NCBI GenBank assembly: GCA_940337035.1
Contig: OW679197.1
Location: 54,023,903-54,087,902, forward strand
Origin: Agriotes lineatus
Taxonomy: Eukaryota > Arthropoda > Insecta > Coleoptera > Elateridae
DNA: 64,000 nt
Direction of reading: 5' to 3'
Shown here one piece after another: positions 23,660 through 36,344 of this stretch. The translations under genes and the position numbers were made by a program. Each line of letters starts with the position of its first letter. Within the stretch, counting starts at the first letter, position 1. The notes beneath the pieces are model-generated. The model was not told the origin of the DNA and made no database searches. It was given only the letters and a program-made list of their open reading frames with translations.

Positions 23660-26600
23660 CACTACGTGCCCAGCATCGCCCCCTTTACTTCCCGCTCGTT
23701 TACTGGGTTTCCAATGCAACAAAGGAAGTGTACCGAAATGCAGGTTCAACAATACGTAGTAAGCATCCATAAGGATGAAAACTGCAAAGAGCCAGTTTGA
23801 AGAATTCTTTATAATTAAAGAAAAAACATTTTGAAACAACTCGACAACCAGCATAACAAACAAACAAATACGATGGGATCGATTTACATAAGGTATAAAA
23901 ACTGTTTAAAAAGAACTCAAAATGTTCAACTACATATGAAAACTACAATCAAGAAACATTATCTAAGCTAATGAACTCGCAGTGTCGCAGTATTCTCCTG
24001 CCTTCTTCATTTGCCCCTAGTTTGCAGGGTTTAATTCGACAGTATAATATAAGTATTCGTAAAGCCGATAACTACAAAAGGCTCCAGAGAGAAGCTATAA
24101 TAAAAGAAATCGTAACAATTTCATTCCCAGCATTCCTTTCTTAACATTCCAGCTTATTTGCTGGAGGTATAAAGAAATATAGACTGAAGAAGTTCCAAGA
24201 AACTTCCAAAAGCATAAAACTGTTGAAATGGAACTCAAAATTTTCAACTATGAAAGCTACAATCAAGAAGAAACATTTTCTGAGCTACTGAACTTACTGT
24301 ATCGTCCTGCCTTCTTCACATTTCCACTGATTTGCAGGGTTTAATTCAACAGTGTAGAGTAAGTATTTAGAAGTAAATAAACCTACTAATAAACGCTTTC
24401 AAAAATCTGTTATGTACACTGGATTATCTATTTATAATAAATTACCTGCAAGTATAAAAAGTTCACAGACTCTTAAGCAATTTAAAATAAAATTGAAACG
24501 ACTTCTTCAAGATTATGTCTTCTACAATTTAGATGAATTTTTTTCAAACATCGTTTTAAAATTGTTTTAATTGTGCATGTAAAAATTGTATTTATTAAGT
24601 TTTATAATATGTACTTCCAATTTCCAACACAATTTATATTGTTTTTTATGGAAATAAATATATTTATTTATTTATTTATACTAAACTTACAGTACCGTCC
24701 CGCCTTCTTCACATTTCCACTAATTTTCAGGGTTTCATTCAACAGTATAGAGTATTCATAAGATCGAAAATTACAAAAAAGCTCGAGATACAAGCTATAA
24801 TAAAAAAAATCGCAGCAATTTAATTCCCAGCATTCCTGTCTTCACATTCCAGCTTATTTGCTGGAGGTATAGAGAAATATAGACGGAAGAAGATAGAGCA
24901 AACTTCGATAAGCATAAAACTGTATAAAAGGAACTCAAAATTTTCAATTATGAAAGCCACAATCAAGAAGAAAATTTTTCTGAGCTACTGAACTCGCAGT
25001 ATCTTCCTGCCTTCTTAACTTTTCAGCTAATTTGCAGGGTTTCCGTATAGAAGTATTCATAAGTTCGAAAACTACAAAAGGCTCGAGATAAAAGCTATAA
25101 TAAAAGAAATCGTAACAATTTCATTCTCAGCATTTCTCTCTTCACATTCCAGCTTATTTGCTGGAGGTATAGAGAAATATAGACTGAAGAAGATCGAGGA
25201 AACTTCTAAAAGCATAAAACTGTTGAAATGGAACTCAAAATTTTCAACCAAGGAAGCTACAATCAAGAAGAAACATTTTCTGAGCTACTGAACTTACAGT
25301 CGCGTCCTGCCTTCTTCACATTTCCACTAATTTGCAGGGTTTAATTCAACAGTATAGAGTATAAGTATTTAAAAGATCGGAAATAATAAAAGAAATCGTA
25401 ACAATTTCATTCCCAGCATTCCTCTCTTCACATTCCAGCTTATTTGCTGGAGGTATAGATAAATATAGACTGAAGATCGAGGAAACTTCCAAAAGTATAA
25501 AACTGTTGAAATGGAACTCAACATTTTCAACTATGAAAGCTACAATCAAGAAGAACCATTTTCTGAGCTACTGATCTTACAGTATCGTCCTACCTTCTTC
25601 ACATTTCCACTGATTTGCAAGGTTTAATTCAACAGTGTAGAGTAAATATTTCTACTAAACTTACAGTATCGTCCTACCTTCTTCATATTTCCACTAATTT
25701 GCAGGGTTTAATACGACAGTATAGAGAGATAAAGGCTATAATAAAAAAATCGCAACAATTTAATTCCCAGCATTCCTCTCTTCACATTCCAGCTTATCTG
25801 CTAGAGGTATAGAGAAATATAGACTGAAGAAGATAGAGGAAACTTTCGTACGCATAAAACTATTTAAAAGGAACTCAACATTTTCAATTATGAAAGCTAC
25901 AATCAAGAAGAAACATTTTCTGAGCTACTGCACTGGCAGCATCTTCTTGCCTTCTTCACTTTTCAGCTAATTTGCAGGGCTTCAGTATCGAGGGAGTATT
26001 CATAAGTTCGAAAAATACAAAAAGGCTCGAGATATAAGCTATAATAAAAAAAAATCGTAACATTTGAATTCCACTCTTTACATTCCAGCTTCTTTGCTGG
26101 AGGTATGGAGAAATATAGACCGAAGAAGATGGAGGAAACTTTCATACGCATAAAACTATTTAAAAGGAACTCAAAATTTTCAATAATGAAAGCTACAATC
26201 AAGAAGAAACATTTTCTGAGCTACTGAACTCGCAGTATCGTCTTGCCTTTTTCACATTTCCACTAATTTGCAGAGGTTAATTCAGCAGTATAAAGTAAGT
26301 AGTTATAAGAACGAAAACTGCAAAAAGACTCGAGATAAAATCTATAATTTAAAAAATCACAATAATTTAATTCCCAACATTCCTTTCTTCACATTCCAGA
26401 TTGTTTGCTAGAAGTATGGCGAAGTATACATTGAACAATATGGAGTAAACTTCCAGAAGTATAAAAACTATTTAAAAGCAACTACGAAAACTACAATTAA
26501 GAAGAAACATTTTCTGGGTTTACTATAGTATCCTCCTGCTTTCTTCACTTTTCCGCTACGTTGCAGGGTTAAATTTAACAGTACAAAGATCGAAAAAGGC

Positions 26601-28760
26601 AAAAAGGCTCGAGGTAAAAGCTATAATAAAAAAATCGTAACAATTTAATTCCCCGCATTCCTCTCTTCACATTTCAGCTTGTTCATTGGAAGTATGGTGA
26701 AAAGACTGAACCAGATAGAGTACGCTTCCAGAAGCATAAAAACTATTTAAAAATAACTCAAAATGTGCAACTATAAAATCTACAATCAAGAAGAAACATT
26801 TTCTGAGCTACTCAACTCGTAGTATCGTCATACTTTCTTCACTTTTTCGCTAATTTGCAGTGTTTAATTCAGCAGTATAAAGTAAGTATTCATAAGAACG
26901 AAAACTGTAAAAAGGCTCGAGATAAAATCTATAATTTAAAAAAATCACAAGAATTTAATTCCCAGCATTCTTTTCTTCACATTCCAGCTTGTTTGCTGGA
27001 AGTATGGCGAAGTATAGACTGAACAATATGGAGTAAACTTCCATAAGCATGCAAAAATGTTTCAAAAGAACTCAAAATGTTGAACTATAAAAGCTACAAT
27101 CAAGAAGAAACATTTTCTGAACTACTGAACTCGCAGTATCGTCCTGCTTTCTTCACTTTTTCTCCACTTTATAGGGTGTAACTCAACACACATTAGAGTA
27201 AGTATCCATAGGAACTTTCTGCAAAAAGGCTCGAGATAAAAGCTATTATAGAGACTGAACAAGATGGAGTAAACTTCCATAAGCAAAAAACTGTTTAAAA
27301 GAAGCTCAAAATGTTCTACTATGAAAGCTACAATCAAGAAGAAACATTTTCTGAGTTACTGAATTCACTGTATCCCCTTGCCTTCTTCACTTTTCCGCTA
27401 TTTGCAGGGTTTAACTCAACAATATAGAGTAAGTATTCATAGATCGAAAGCTACAAAAAGACTCGAGATAAAAACTATAATTTAAAAAAAACGTAACAAT
27501 TTAATTCCCAGCATTCCTCTCTTCACACTCCAGCTTATTCGTTGGAAGTATGGTTAAATATAGACGCAAGATGGAATATACATCCACAAGCATAGAAACT
27601 ATTTAAAAGAAACTGAAAATGTTCAACTATGAAAGCTCGTATGAAAGCTATAATCAAGAAGACAACATTTTCTGAGCCACAGAACTCGCATAATCCTCTT
27701 CCCTTCTTTATTTTTCCACTAGATTGCAGAGTTTAATTCCGAAGTATAGAGTTAAGTATCCATAAGAATGAAAACTGCAAAAAAGACTGAAAGAAAAGCT
27801 ATAATAAAATAATCGTAACTATTTAATTACCAGCAATCCTTTCTTCACATTCCAGCTTATTTGTTGGAAGTATGGCGAAATATAAACTAAGTAAGATGGA
27901 GTAAACTTCCATGCTCCCGATGTAACGAAGAAAGTATACCTAAATGGGAATTTCAGCAATGTGGCGTAAGCACCCATAACAATAACTGCAAAAAACAGTT
28001 TGAGAAGTCTCGAGATAAAAACTATAAGCAAAAGAGACAAATTTCGTAACAATTTCATTCCCAACATCCGTCCCTTCACTTTCCAGCTTGTTCGCTAGAC
28101 AAGATGGAGTAATCCTCCATACGTACAAAAACTGCAAAACGTCAATTTATAAGAACCTCAAAATTTTCAACCATAAAAGCTGCAATCGAGAAGAAACTTA
28201 TTCGTTGGCTGTGTGTCTAATGCAACAAAAGAAGTAAGTATGCCAAAACATTGATTGAAATGGGTTCATAAGAAAGAAAACTGCAAACAGCGATTGAAAA
28301 GTTCTCGAAATAAGCAAAATCAATTTGAAAGAACCTATAAAAGTTTCGATCAAGAAGAAACCTTTCCAAAACTATTGAACTCTCAGCATGGCCATTTTAA
28401 TTCTTCCTTTCGTCCAGTTGCTAGGTATCTAATGCTGAATGGCGTACGACATACAGATCGACAAATTGTGTTAAGTATCCATGGGAATCGAAACCGTAAA
28501 AGGAGGTTTGAAAGGAACTCAAGATGTTAAATAAAAAAGCTGCAATCAAGAAGAAAAACATTTTCAACACTATTCAACCCTCATTATTGTTTCCTTTCTC
28601 TCATTTGCTAGGTTTCAAATGTAATAAAGGGAGTGCATAAATGGAGGAATTAAAACTGCAAAAAAGGATTTGCTGAGAAGTTGAAAATTTTATAATTTAT
28701 AAATGCTACAGTCAGTTTAAAATAATTAGTCTCATCGTTGCCCGTTTCATTTTCCACCTC
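23660..28760 (+). repeat. Satellite C: degenerate ~300 bp tandem repeat, ~16 units
   Basis: A divergent unit of 285-315 bp recurs. The marker CAATCAAGAAGAAACATTTT starts near 24260, 24960, 25260, 25545, 25906, 26194, 26498, 26784, 27099, 27335 and 27650. Each unit also carries TTTGCAGGGTTTAATTCAAC, AGGCTCGAGATAAAAGCTATAAT and CACATTCCAGCTTATTTGCTGG. Units differ by many substitutions and deletions, so the array is old. Minus-strand open frames that recur through it (for example 25072-25266 and 25346-25549) are by-products of the unit. A LINE 3' end interrupts one unit at about 24375-24690. Confidence 0.9.
24375..24690 (+). mobile_element. 5'-truncated LINE 3' end (CR1/Jockey-like C-terminus)
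   Basis: Frame 24388-24570 encodes 60 residues and a stop. It contains GLSIYNKLPASIKSSQTLKQ followed by FKIKLKRLL. The pattern NxLPxxIK...LxxFKxxLKxxL closes the ORF2 protein of many CR1/Jockey-group retrotransposons. Downstream are a short 3' UTR and an (ATTT)n tail ending near 24690, after which satellite C resumes. Only the last 60 codons survive, so this is a dead, 5'-truncated insertion, as target-primed reverse transcription commonly leaves. The clade is inferred from this short motif only. Confidence 0.7.
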
Positions 28761-28764
28761 GTTT

Positions 28765-31560
28765 TTTGAATCGTCAATAATACACTAAATGAAGTATGTA
28801 TTCTGAATATAACTTCGGGAAAATGTCGAGATCCCTATTTTTACGAGCTATCAGTTGCAAAATAATAAAAATCTGAATCATTTTCATTTTCAAATTGACA
28901 CATTCCATTCCTAGTTTAAAGAAATAAAATAGCTCTTGTCATAACTCAAATTTGCAACCATCAAAATGCAAAACATGGAGGCATCAGTCGACCGCTATAA
29001 ATTACCTTTATTAATTTTATGCATAACGTTTGCGAAAGTGTTTTAAGCAACTGTAGCCCGTGGGCGTTAGGTACATTATTATTTGCCCAAAAAAGCTGCT
29101 TGAATAATATTCAGACTTTTTTTTAAATATTTCTAGTTTAGATTTGGGCGTTACTTGAATGCTCAACGTTGTACATAAGTTATGCTTATGTACATTCGGC
29201 AATGCACCTGTTTTACTTCTCATTTCAATAGATTCTAGACCAGTTGGTCTCTTTTAATTTAAAATTGTACCAATTTTTACTGATTTTGATAAGACAATAC
29301 TCTATTTGTAACCGTTTTTTAAATCGGTAATAGCAGTCATAAGGCTATTACATATAGCTACAGGAACGTCGGTTTTTGATTAAAATTGTTTGGCCTCAAG
29401 ACAATCGCACAATTTTATGGTTTTACGGTGCTCGCAATACAAATAATTGCAAATAAGCAGCTATGTGGGTGCCTTTGCATCAGGTGAAACGACCTGTGTA
29501 ATAAATTAATTATAAAACAAAGACGTTTTAGTGGGAACATAAAGCATAATCTGAGAATCGTTTTATTGCTACTAAATAAAACTTCTAAGCAATCGCCCAA
29601 GAAGCCAAGATGCAAGGGGTGTTAGTGATTTATGAAACGGGGGATGCGCACTTTTCGGTGATAGACAATAAAAAGAAACAATACGGGGCGGCCAACAATA
29701 AATAATTAGCGTTTGTATTGTCGCAATTCTACGCACGTTATCAGTGCAAACGTGACCAAAGCGAAATGATGTATGTTATTTATCTTAAGCATGCAACCGC
29801 AATATATAAATAATAGTAATTAAAATGAAAAGTAGAATTGTGGCGGCGCAATTAAAACTACATCAAAAAATCGGGCAACCTGAACGAGGACAAATTTGGA
29901 CACTCCCCGCCTGCAAGGATCTAATTCGTCGTTTTTTATATCTGAGTTTTGGCAAGGTCGAAGGCAAAATCATCAGCCGATAATCCTACCATGTAGGCTT
30001 GCGTAACGGGTTAAATATAGCCATTTATTGCATGCATATTTCTGGTGCCAAATTGCAACCCCAAGAAAATTTTTTGAAACGTCGTGGCTCGTACCCTGAA
30101 GGACACGTAGGGCATTATCACCGCCGCAAATTTAGACATTTAAAAATATAAAATGTTGGTCAACACATTCACACTTACGCCAAATATTTGGCAAGGTGCA
30201 AGACGCCTACGCACACAAATCAACAATTCGCGCAGCCATGACACGAGTTGGAAATCGTTCACACTTTTTGCTTATATTTGCGATGTAAAAATAGTGATTT
30301 CGTGTGAAAATTGGAGAGCCGCAGAGTCAGCAGCTGAAAATTTACATTTAATCGGTAAATTTGGAAGAGTTTGTACGTGTTTTTTGAAATACAACGTTAA
30401 AGCTTAAACTTTATTAGTTGTCCTAGTCATTCGATTACTCACATTAAACATTTTGTATTATTTAATGACGCAAAAATTGGAAAATTAAAACTGGACGTGA
30501 AATGACCTATTGCATGAACAGTTATTTTTATTTAAAAAAACGAATTTCAGGTTTCTACTACACTAGATAACAGCTTCACCTAGTTCTGGATTAACTAACG
30601 TGCGATTTGTGAACATTCACTATAACGAACAGGATTCATACAATCATTCAAGTACTTCCAGTCGTTAGTGTATAGAGTTGTATTGTAAAAAGTGAAAGGA
30701 GAACTGTTTGCCATATTATAGTCGGGTTTTTAAAGAAGAAAAGAAATGGGTATTCAATCTGCTATAAAAAAGTAGACATTTCAACTGCTTCTTTACCATC
30801 CCCCTTTTGCGCCCACCTTCTATACACTTAACATATGGAAACAATATGAAACTGGTGAAAATACTAACGAGTAACGAGTGTAATAACGGCAATCTAAAGT
30901 CCCACGCGAAGTCAAAAATCATAACCTGAACACAATTAATACAGAATTTACTAAGTGTACAGAGTACACAATGATCGTTTTTTTGTTCGTTATCTGCTGA
31001 ACGTGTGATTATATTAACCGAGATTAACGTCACTTACTATATCGGATGATACTGCCCTAACTCAAATAAATTGTAGATTTTTATCTAGTCTAAGGAGACT
31101 TTGCTCCCAATAAAGCGGTCCTTTTAGAATACTATAATTCCTGATTAGATTCCTATCTAAATACTTATTCACACAATATACTGCTATAGTTTTAGTTTCC
31201 TCTCGAAAGTAATCGAAAATGCTCCGAAAGGAGCTGTAGTATTTCTCGGCTTTTCACAGGTGACAGGAAATTGCGGCCTTGATTAGATTCGTTTCTGCAT
31301 TAATAAGGTGCAACTTATAAACCTCATGGTTGCATATTTTTTGTGACAGACTGCTGTGCCAACGTTTTCTATACTGTCTTCCATTCAAAAAATAATTTTG
31401 GTATATTTATCGAAGGGTAATCTGATCTCTATTAAACTTTATAGTGAGTGAAGAGGATGGCATGCCAATTACTGGCATGTTTAAGGAAGTAGTCAAGTGA
31501 TTTATGTGTATTTATGATTGTTTGCTAATAATTTAATTTTATACAATAAACAGTATTACA
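28765..31560. other. Non-coding DNA between satellites C and D
   Basis: No gene, RNA or element ends were recognised. The part 29600-30420 is less AT-rich and repeat-free. A frame of 84 codons at 30153-30407 has no recognised content. Sequence at 30700-31060 is open on the minus strand for 105 codons, also without recognisable features. Confidence 0.3.
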
Positions 31561-31569
31561 TAAACTTAC

Positions 31570-34050
31570 TGAAAGAAGATTCTTTAAAACTAAAATTAAA
31601 TAATTTTATTAGTTCTATTGCAAATGAAGGAACTGTACAGAATGAACACGATGCTGAAACTTCTTTTAGTATATTGCTGTTGTAAATGCAGCTACTATTC
31701 CTAATGAACATGATGCTGAAACTTCCCTTATCATATTCCTATGGTGTATGAAGTTAACTATTCGGATTAAGTTCATGCTAAAACGTTCTTAGTATATTCC
31801 AATTACAAATAAAGCTACTGTTCACAATGAAGCTGACGCTGAAACTTCTCTTAGAAGATGTTGTTCACAATGAATATTATGCTGAACCATTTCTAGTATA
31901 TTCCTATTGCAAATGAAGCTGCTGTCCGGAATGAAAATTATACTGAAACTTCTCTTAGTAGGTTCCTATTGCACACGAAGCAACTGTTCAGTATGGTAAC
32001 GATGCTGACACTTCTCATAGTATATTCATATAGCAAATGAAGGAACTGTTCGAAAGAATAAGTTGATGCGGAAACTGCTCTTAAGATATTTCAATTAGAA
32101 ATGAAGCCACTGTTCACAATGAAAATGATGCTGACACTTCTATTGATGCCGAAACTGCTCTTAAAAACATTCCAATTACATATGAAGCTACTGTTAACAA
32201 TGAAGATGATGCTGACACTTAAACTTACTACTATATTCCTATGCTACGGCAAGTAAAATAACTATTCCGAATAAATATGACGCTGCAAATTATCTCAGTA
32301 CATTCCTATAGCACATGCAGCAACTGTTCAGAATGAAGAAGATGCTGAAAATTCCCTCAGTATATTCCTGTTGCACATAATGCAACTGTTCGGAGTGAAG
32401 ATGATGCTGAAATTTACCCTAGTATATTCCTATTGCAAATTAAGCTACTGTTCAGAATGAAAAGAATGCTGAAACCCTGTTTAATATATTCCCATTTCAA
32501 ATGAAGCACCTGTTCAGAATGAAGACGATGCTGAAACTTCTTAGTACATTTCTGTTGCGAATGAGGCTGCTGTCTAGAATGGAAAGTATGCTGAAACGTC
32601 CGTTAGTATACTCCTATTCCAAATGAAGCACATGTTCATAATAAAGATGATGCTGAAGCTTTTTTTAGTATGTTCCAATTGCAAACGAAACTACTATTCA
32701 GAATGAAAATGATGCTGAAACTCTTTTAGTATATTTCCACTGTCAATGCAGCATCTGTTGAGAATGAAGACGATGCTGAAACTTCTCTTAGTATCTTCCA
32801 TTGTAAATGAAGCTACTGTTCAGAATGAGATGATGCTGAAACTTCTGCTAGCACATTTCTGACAATAAAACTACTGTTCAGAATTCAGATGATGCTGAAA
32901 CTCTTTATATTCCTATGACAAAGTGAGCAACTGCATAATAAAGGTGATGCTGAAACTTCTTAGTGCATTCCTGTTGCAAATGAAGCTACTATTTAAAATG
33001 AAAATTATGAAAAAACTTCCCTTAGTATATTCTTATTGCAATTGAAGCAACTGTTCAAAATGATAATCCTGTAACTTCTTGGTATAATCCTACTGCAAAT
33101 GAAGCTGCTATTCGCAATAAAAATTATGCCGAAGCTTCCCTTAATATATTCTTATTGCAAATGAAGCACATGTGCAGAATCAAGATGATTGTAAAGCCTC
33201 ATCAATATTTTTGAAGCACGTGTTCAGAATAAAGGCGATTCTAAAACTTCTCTTATTCTATTCCTATTGCAAATGAAGCACCTGTGCAGAATAAATCAAG
33301 ACGATTGTAAAACCTCTATTAATATATTCCCACTGCAAATGAAACACCTGCTTAGAATGAAGACGATTCTGAAACTTCTTGGTACATTTCTGTTGTACTT
33401 GAAGTATATAATGAAGATTATGCTGAAAGGCTGAAACGTCTCTTAGTATATTCCTATTGCAAACGAAGCACTTGTTCATAATAGAGAGGATGCTGAAGCT
33501 TTTCTTAGTATGTTCCAATTGTAAATAGCTATTATTCAGAATAAAAATTATGCTGAAACTCTCTTAGTATATTCCTATTGTATATGCAGCGTCTGTTAAG
33601 AATGAAGACGATGCTGAAACTTCTCTTAATGCTCCTATTGCAAACGAAGCTACTGCTCAGAATGAGATGATGCTGAAACTTCTGTTAGCATATTTTTTTG
33701 GCAAATAAAACTACTGTTCAGAATTCAGATAATGCTGAAACTCTTTAATATATTCCTATGACAAGTGAGCAAATGTGCATAGTAAAGGTGATGCTGAAAC
33801 TTCGTGCATTCCTGTTGCAAATGAAGCTACTATTTAAAATAAAAATTATACAAAAACTTTCTGAAGATGATATTCACAATAAAAGTGATGCCGAAGCTTC
33901 TCTTAGTATATTCCTATTGCAAATGAAGCCATGTGCAGAATCAAGACGATTGTAAAACCTTATCAATATATTCCTATTGCAAATGATGCACCTGCTCAGA
34001 CTGAAGTTGATACTGAAACTTCTTTCAGTTATAAATCAATCTGGTCTGAA
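31570..34050 (+). repeat. Satellite D: ~60-62 bp tandem repeat, ~40 units
   Basis: The consensus GATGCTGAAACTTCTCTTAG, then TATATTCCTATTGCAAATGA, then AGCTACTGTTCAGAATGAAG repeats with many small indels. A larger duplication is visible: a stretch with CAGAATTCAGATGATGCTG near 32879 recurs with the same neighbours near 33719 (shift ~840 bp). The phrase TATTCCTATTGCAAATGAAGC could read as a short peptide repeat in one frame. However, the usual 62-base period is not a multiple of three, so I see no continuous coding sequence. Confidence 0.9.
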
Positions 34051-34054
34051 GTCG

Positions 34055-35145
34055 AAAAAAAATATGTTTTGGTTTTACATTTATTGGAAATACGGATGCG
34101 TCTGGTGCAATAAGATATTGGCAAATAGTTCTACAGTTGCTAGCAAATATTGAAGGCAATCGCTATATTTACAAAGGTATCGGTAAAAACTGTTGTACAC
34201 TTTCGATTATTAAAATTACAAGTACTGACAATGAAAAGGCCTTCGTTAATTTAAAAAAAACTTATAAATAATCGGCACCCTGAATACATATTACAAGTGT
34301 GTAATTTTCTGGAGAAAGAATGCGTAGCTATTAACTACAAAATATAGGTAACAAATTTTGTGTAATAAAGTACAATGCTGGTCTATTATTGTAATAGTGC
34401 TTAATAGGAATTATTCCATAGAGTGGAATTCTACATGGAAGCATTTTTATTCACTGAAGCAGCGTCACCAGCAAGTACCAGTTACTACAATTAAATATGT
34501 TTTTAAAACATTCAGTGCAACATTTGTGCCTCCTGTAATTATGATTGTATACAAAATTTTACTCTAATTTGTGTTCAATGGTGACGTAGCTTTGTTCGTT
34601 TTGTAATAATTTTAATAGGTTTTACCAACGATTAGCATTACAAAAATTGTTTCTGTGCCTATATCTATGTACTACAATTTATAGTAGCATTGCATACTAT
34701 GGTAATTAAATGAACTACGTACATTTTTGGCAATGTATTATAATACAGTTATGCTAATAGGTAATGTATAAAACAGCTCAACTCAAAATAATAAAAACAT
34801 CTACTTAAGGGAGCGACAATTTTTCTCAGTTTTCTCTAAAGTACAATAAATGACTTCACCCTTTTCAACAATAAGAGTTCCGTAAGAATTTAACAAGAAA
34901 AAAGCATTTTGGGAAACACTGGCCTACTGGAAAATCGGTAGTAGAGAAGGGTGTCACATGGGGTAGTACTAAAAATAATTCGTTCATTCATGTGAAAACA
35001 AAGGACTTGCCCTTAAAAGCGCCACAAAAACGGCCCCGAGCCGCTCGAGGGCTTAAATTTCCGACTGGAAGCAAATAAACACATAAATATTCAACAATTA
35101 CAGCAGCTCGCTGTTTGTATTGCTAGAAATTGATAGTGAAAGTGA
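34055..35145. other. AT-rich non-coding DNA
   Basis: No gene, RNA or repeat structure was recognised. Composition changes sharply near 35000, where the GC-rich promoter block begins. Confidence 0.3.
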
Positions 35146-35196
35146 GTGACCCTTACTATTTATTTTAATGGGGTTCGGGGGCGCGGGGGGGCTCAC

Positions 35197-35266
35197 CTGG
35201 GGCGGACAGGTCGGAATCCTCTATCTCGTCGTCAGATTCTGTCCCCGAGTCGTGATCCTCATCAGC
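35197..35266 (-). CDS. Candidate acidic second coding exon of the same gene
   Basis: The acceptor TTTCTGTTTAG (AG at 35268-35267) precedes 23 codons plus one base, followed by the donor G|GTGAGC (GT at 35196-35195). The encoded peptide is very acidic: ADEDHDSGTESDDEIEDSDL followed by SAP. Joined to the 35569-35634 exon, it makes a basic head followed by an acidic, low-complexity linker, presumably disordered. Such a pattern suits the intracellular N-terminus of a larger protein, but this is inference. No homologue is recognised. Confidence 0.5.
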
Positions 35267-35568
35267 CTAAACAGAAAGCAACATATTACTACATGGTAGC
35301 AGTACGTGGGATCGAGGTCGGCCATGTTTAACCGGCTCGAAAATCCGGCGAAATCTCGGAAAATCGAGGCAGGAGCGCCGCGATTTTCCGGCCAGACCTG
35401 GGGCAGGCTTGGGCCTCCGCGAGGACCCCACGCGGCCCCCCTGCGGGCAGGGGGCCCGGCGAAAATCCACCCCCGAACGCGCATTCCTTTGTTCCGGCCA
35501 GGAGGCAGCCATTTTTCGCTCGCCGTGACCTTCAGCGGGGTTACCCGCGGGTGCATGCTGCTACGTAC

Positions 35569-35634
35569 CTTCTCGGTGAAGTTGTCCTCGTTTATCGAGT
35601 GCGTTCGCAGCTTGTGCGTGAGGAACTTGAGCAT
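35569..35634 (-). CDS. Candidate first coding exon of an unidentified gene
   Basis: An ATG at 35634 opens 22 codons (MLKFLTHKLRTHSINEDNFT plus EK), ending exactly at AAG|GTACGT, a consensus donor in phase 0. The start context has A at -3. A longer upstream frame begins only with TTG, so this is the first in-frame ATG. The next candidate exon (35197-35266) starts in the same phase after a good acceptor, with a 302-base intron between. An alternative short first exon may end at 35721: an ATG at 35738 gives six codons before GTAAGT, also phase 0. I do not recognise the protein family. The gene must continue to lower coordinates or across long introns, but I found no further exon. Confidence 0.5.
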
Positions 35635-36344
35635 ATTTCGCCTGCGGGGGTGCCTGGGCTCCGGTCTGGCCGCCACAGTTGCCGCTTTTCCGGACAGTTT
35701 CACACGCAAACGCCACTTACCACCGGTAACATCCTCATGCGGACCGCAGATCCTTAAAACAGCCGGTTGACATTCCCGGAACGCTCCCCGATTGCTCTCA
35801 ACGACCGGACCGTACTATACTACTGATTGTACGTGTAGTCAGCTGCACTACGTGATGAGGCGATTCCATTCTTACTACCGAGGGGCGGCCCGCAGCCTAA
35901 GCCGGAGCCAAAGGTCGCCCGGAGGATCCAAATCAGACTATACGTCGGTTCTACGATTTTTATCAGTTTTAATTGCAATAACCACTATTAATCACACACA
36001 GTGCTCAATTTAATACGAACAGAGCAAGGCTAGAATTCACCGGGCTCACCTCGAGCGTGCGTTGGACTCGCCCATAACCCATTGATGACCGAGGTAGGTC
36101 TGCTTGGCAGGCGCGCTGTGATTGGCTGGAGCGAGGCCTTAACTCATTCATCCACGCTTCCGCAAGCTTTTCCGTCTCTCCTTGCCTATTGCATAACAGG
36201 CATAGTAAACGGGCGCGTATGGCGTAGTGCATGGACGTCCCGCGATGCTTGAAGCGAACAATTGCATATCCTCCGTCTTCATCCACCGCGCGCCGCCAGC
36301 CAGGAGGGAGTGAGAAGCGCGATGAAACTATACTGATCTTAAAT

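Larger units (their letters stand above)
35150..36340 (-). promoter_or_regulatory. GC/CpG-rich promoter-like block
   Basis: About 1.2 kb is strikingly rich in G, C and CG dinucleotides compared with the AT-rich rest of the window. On the minus strand it holds AGCCAATCACAG (CCAAT-box-like, about 36112-36125), a TCAGTA initiator-like site with its A at 35824, and CGGTCG at 35807-35802. Consensus splice donors are CGAG|GTGAGC (exon end 36050), GGTG|GTAAGT (exon end 35721) and GAAG|GTACGT (exon end 35569). Together these fit one or more alternative first exons of a minus-strand gene. The transcription start itself is inference. Confidence 0.5.

Noticed and set aside
35221..35709. 162-codon minus-strand frame read as one protein
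   Set aside because: Its start is TTG, and it runs through the GTACGT donor and the whole 302-base intron. Splicing gives a better model.
35306..35770. 154-codon plus-strand frame in the GC-rich block
   Set aside because: It is antisense to the two spliced minus-strand exons. GC-rich DNA contains few stop codons, and the frame has no recognisable features.
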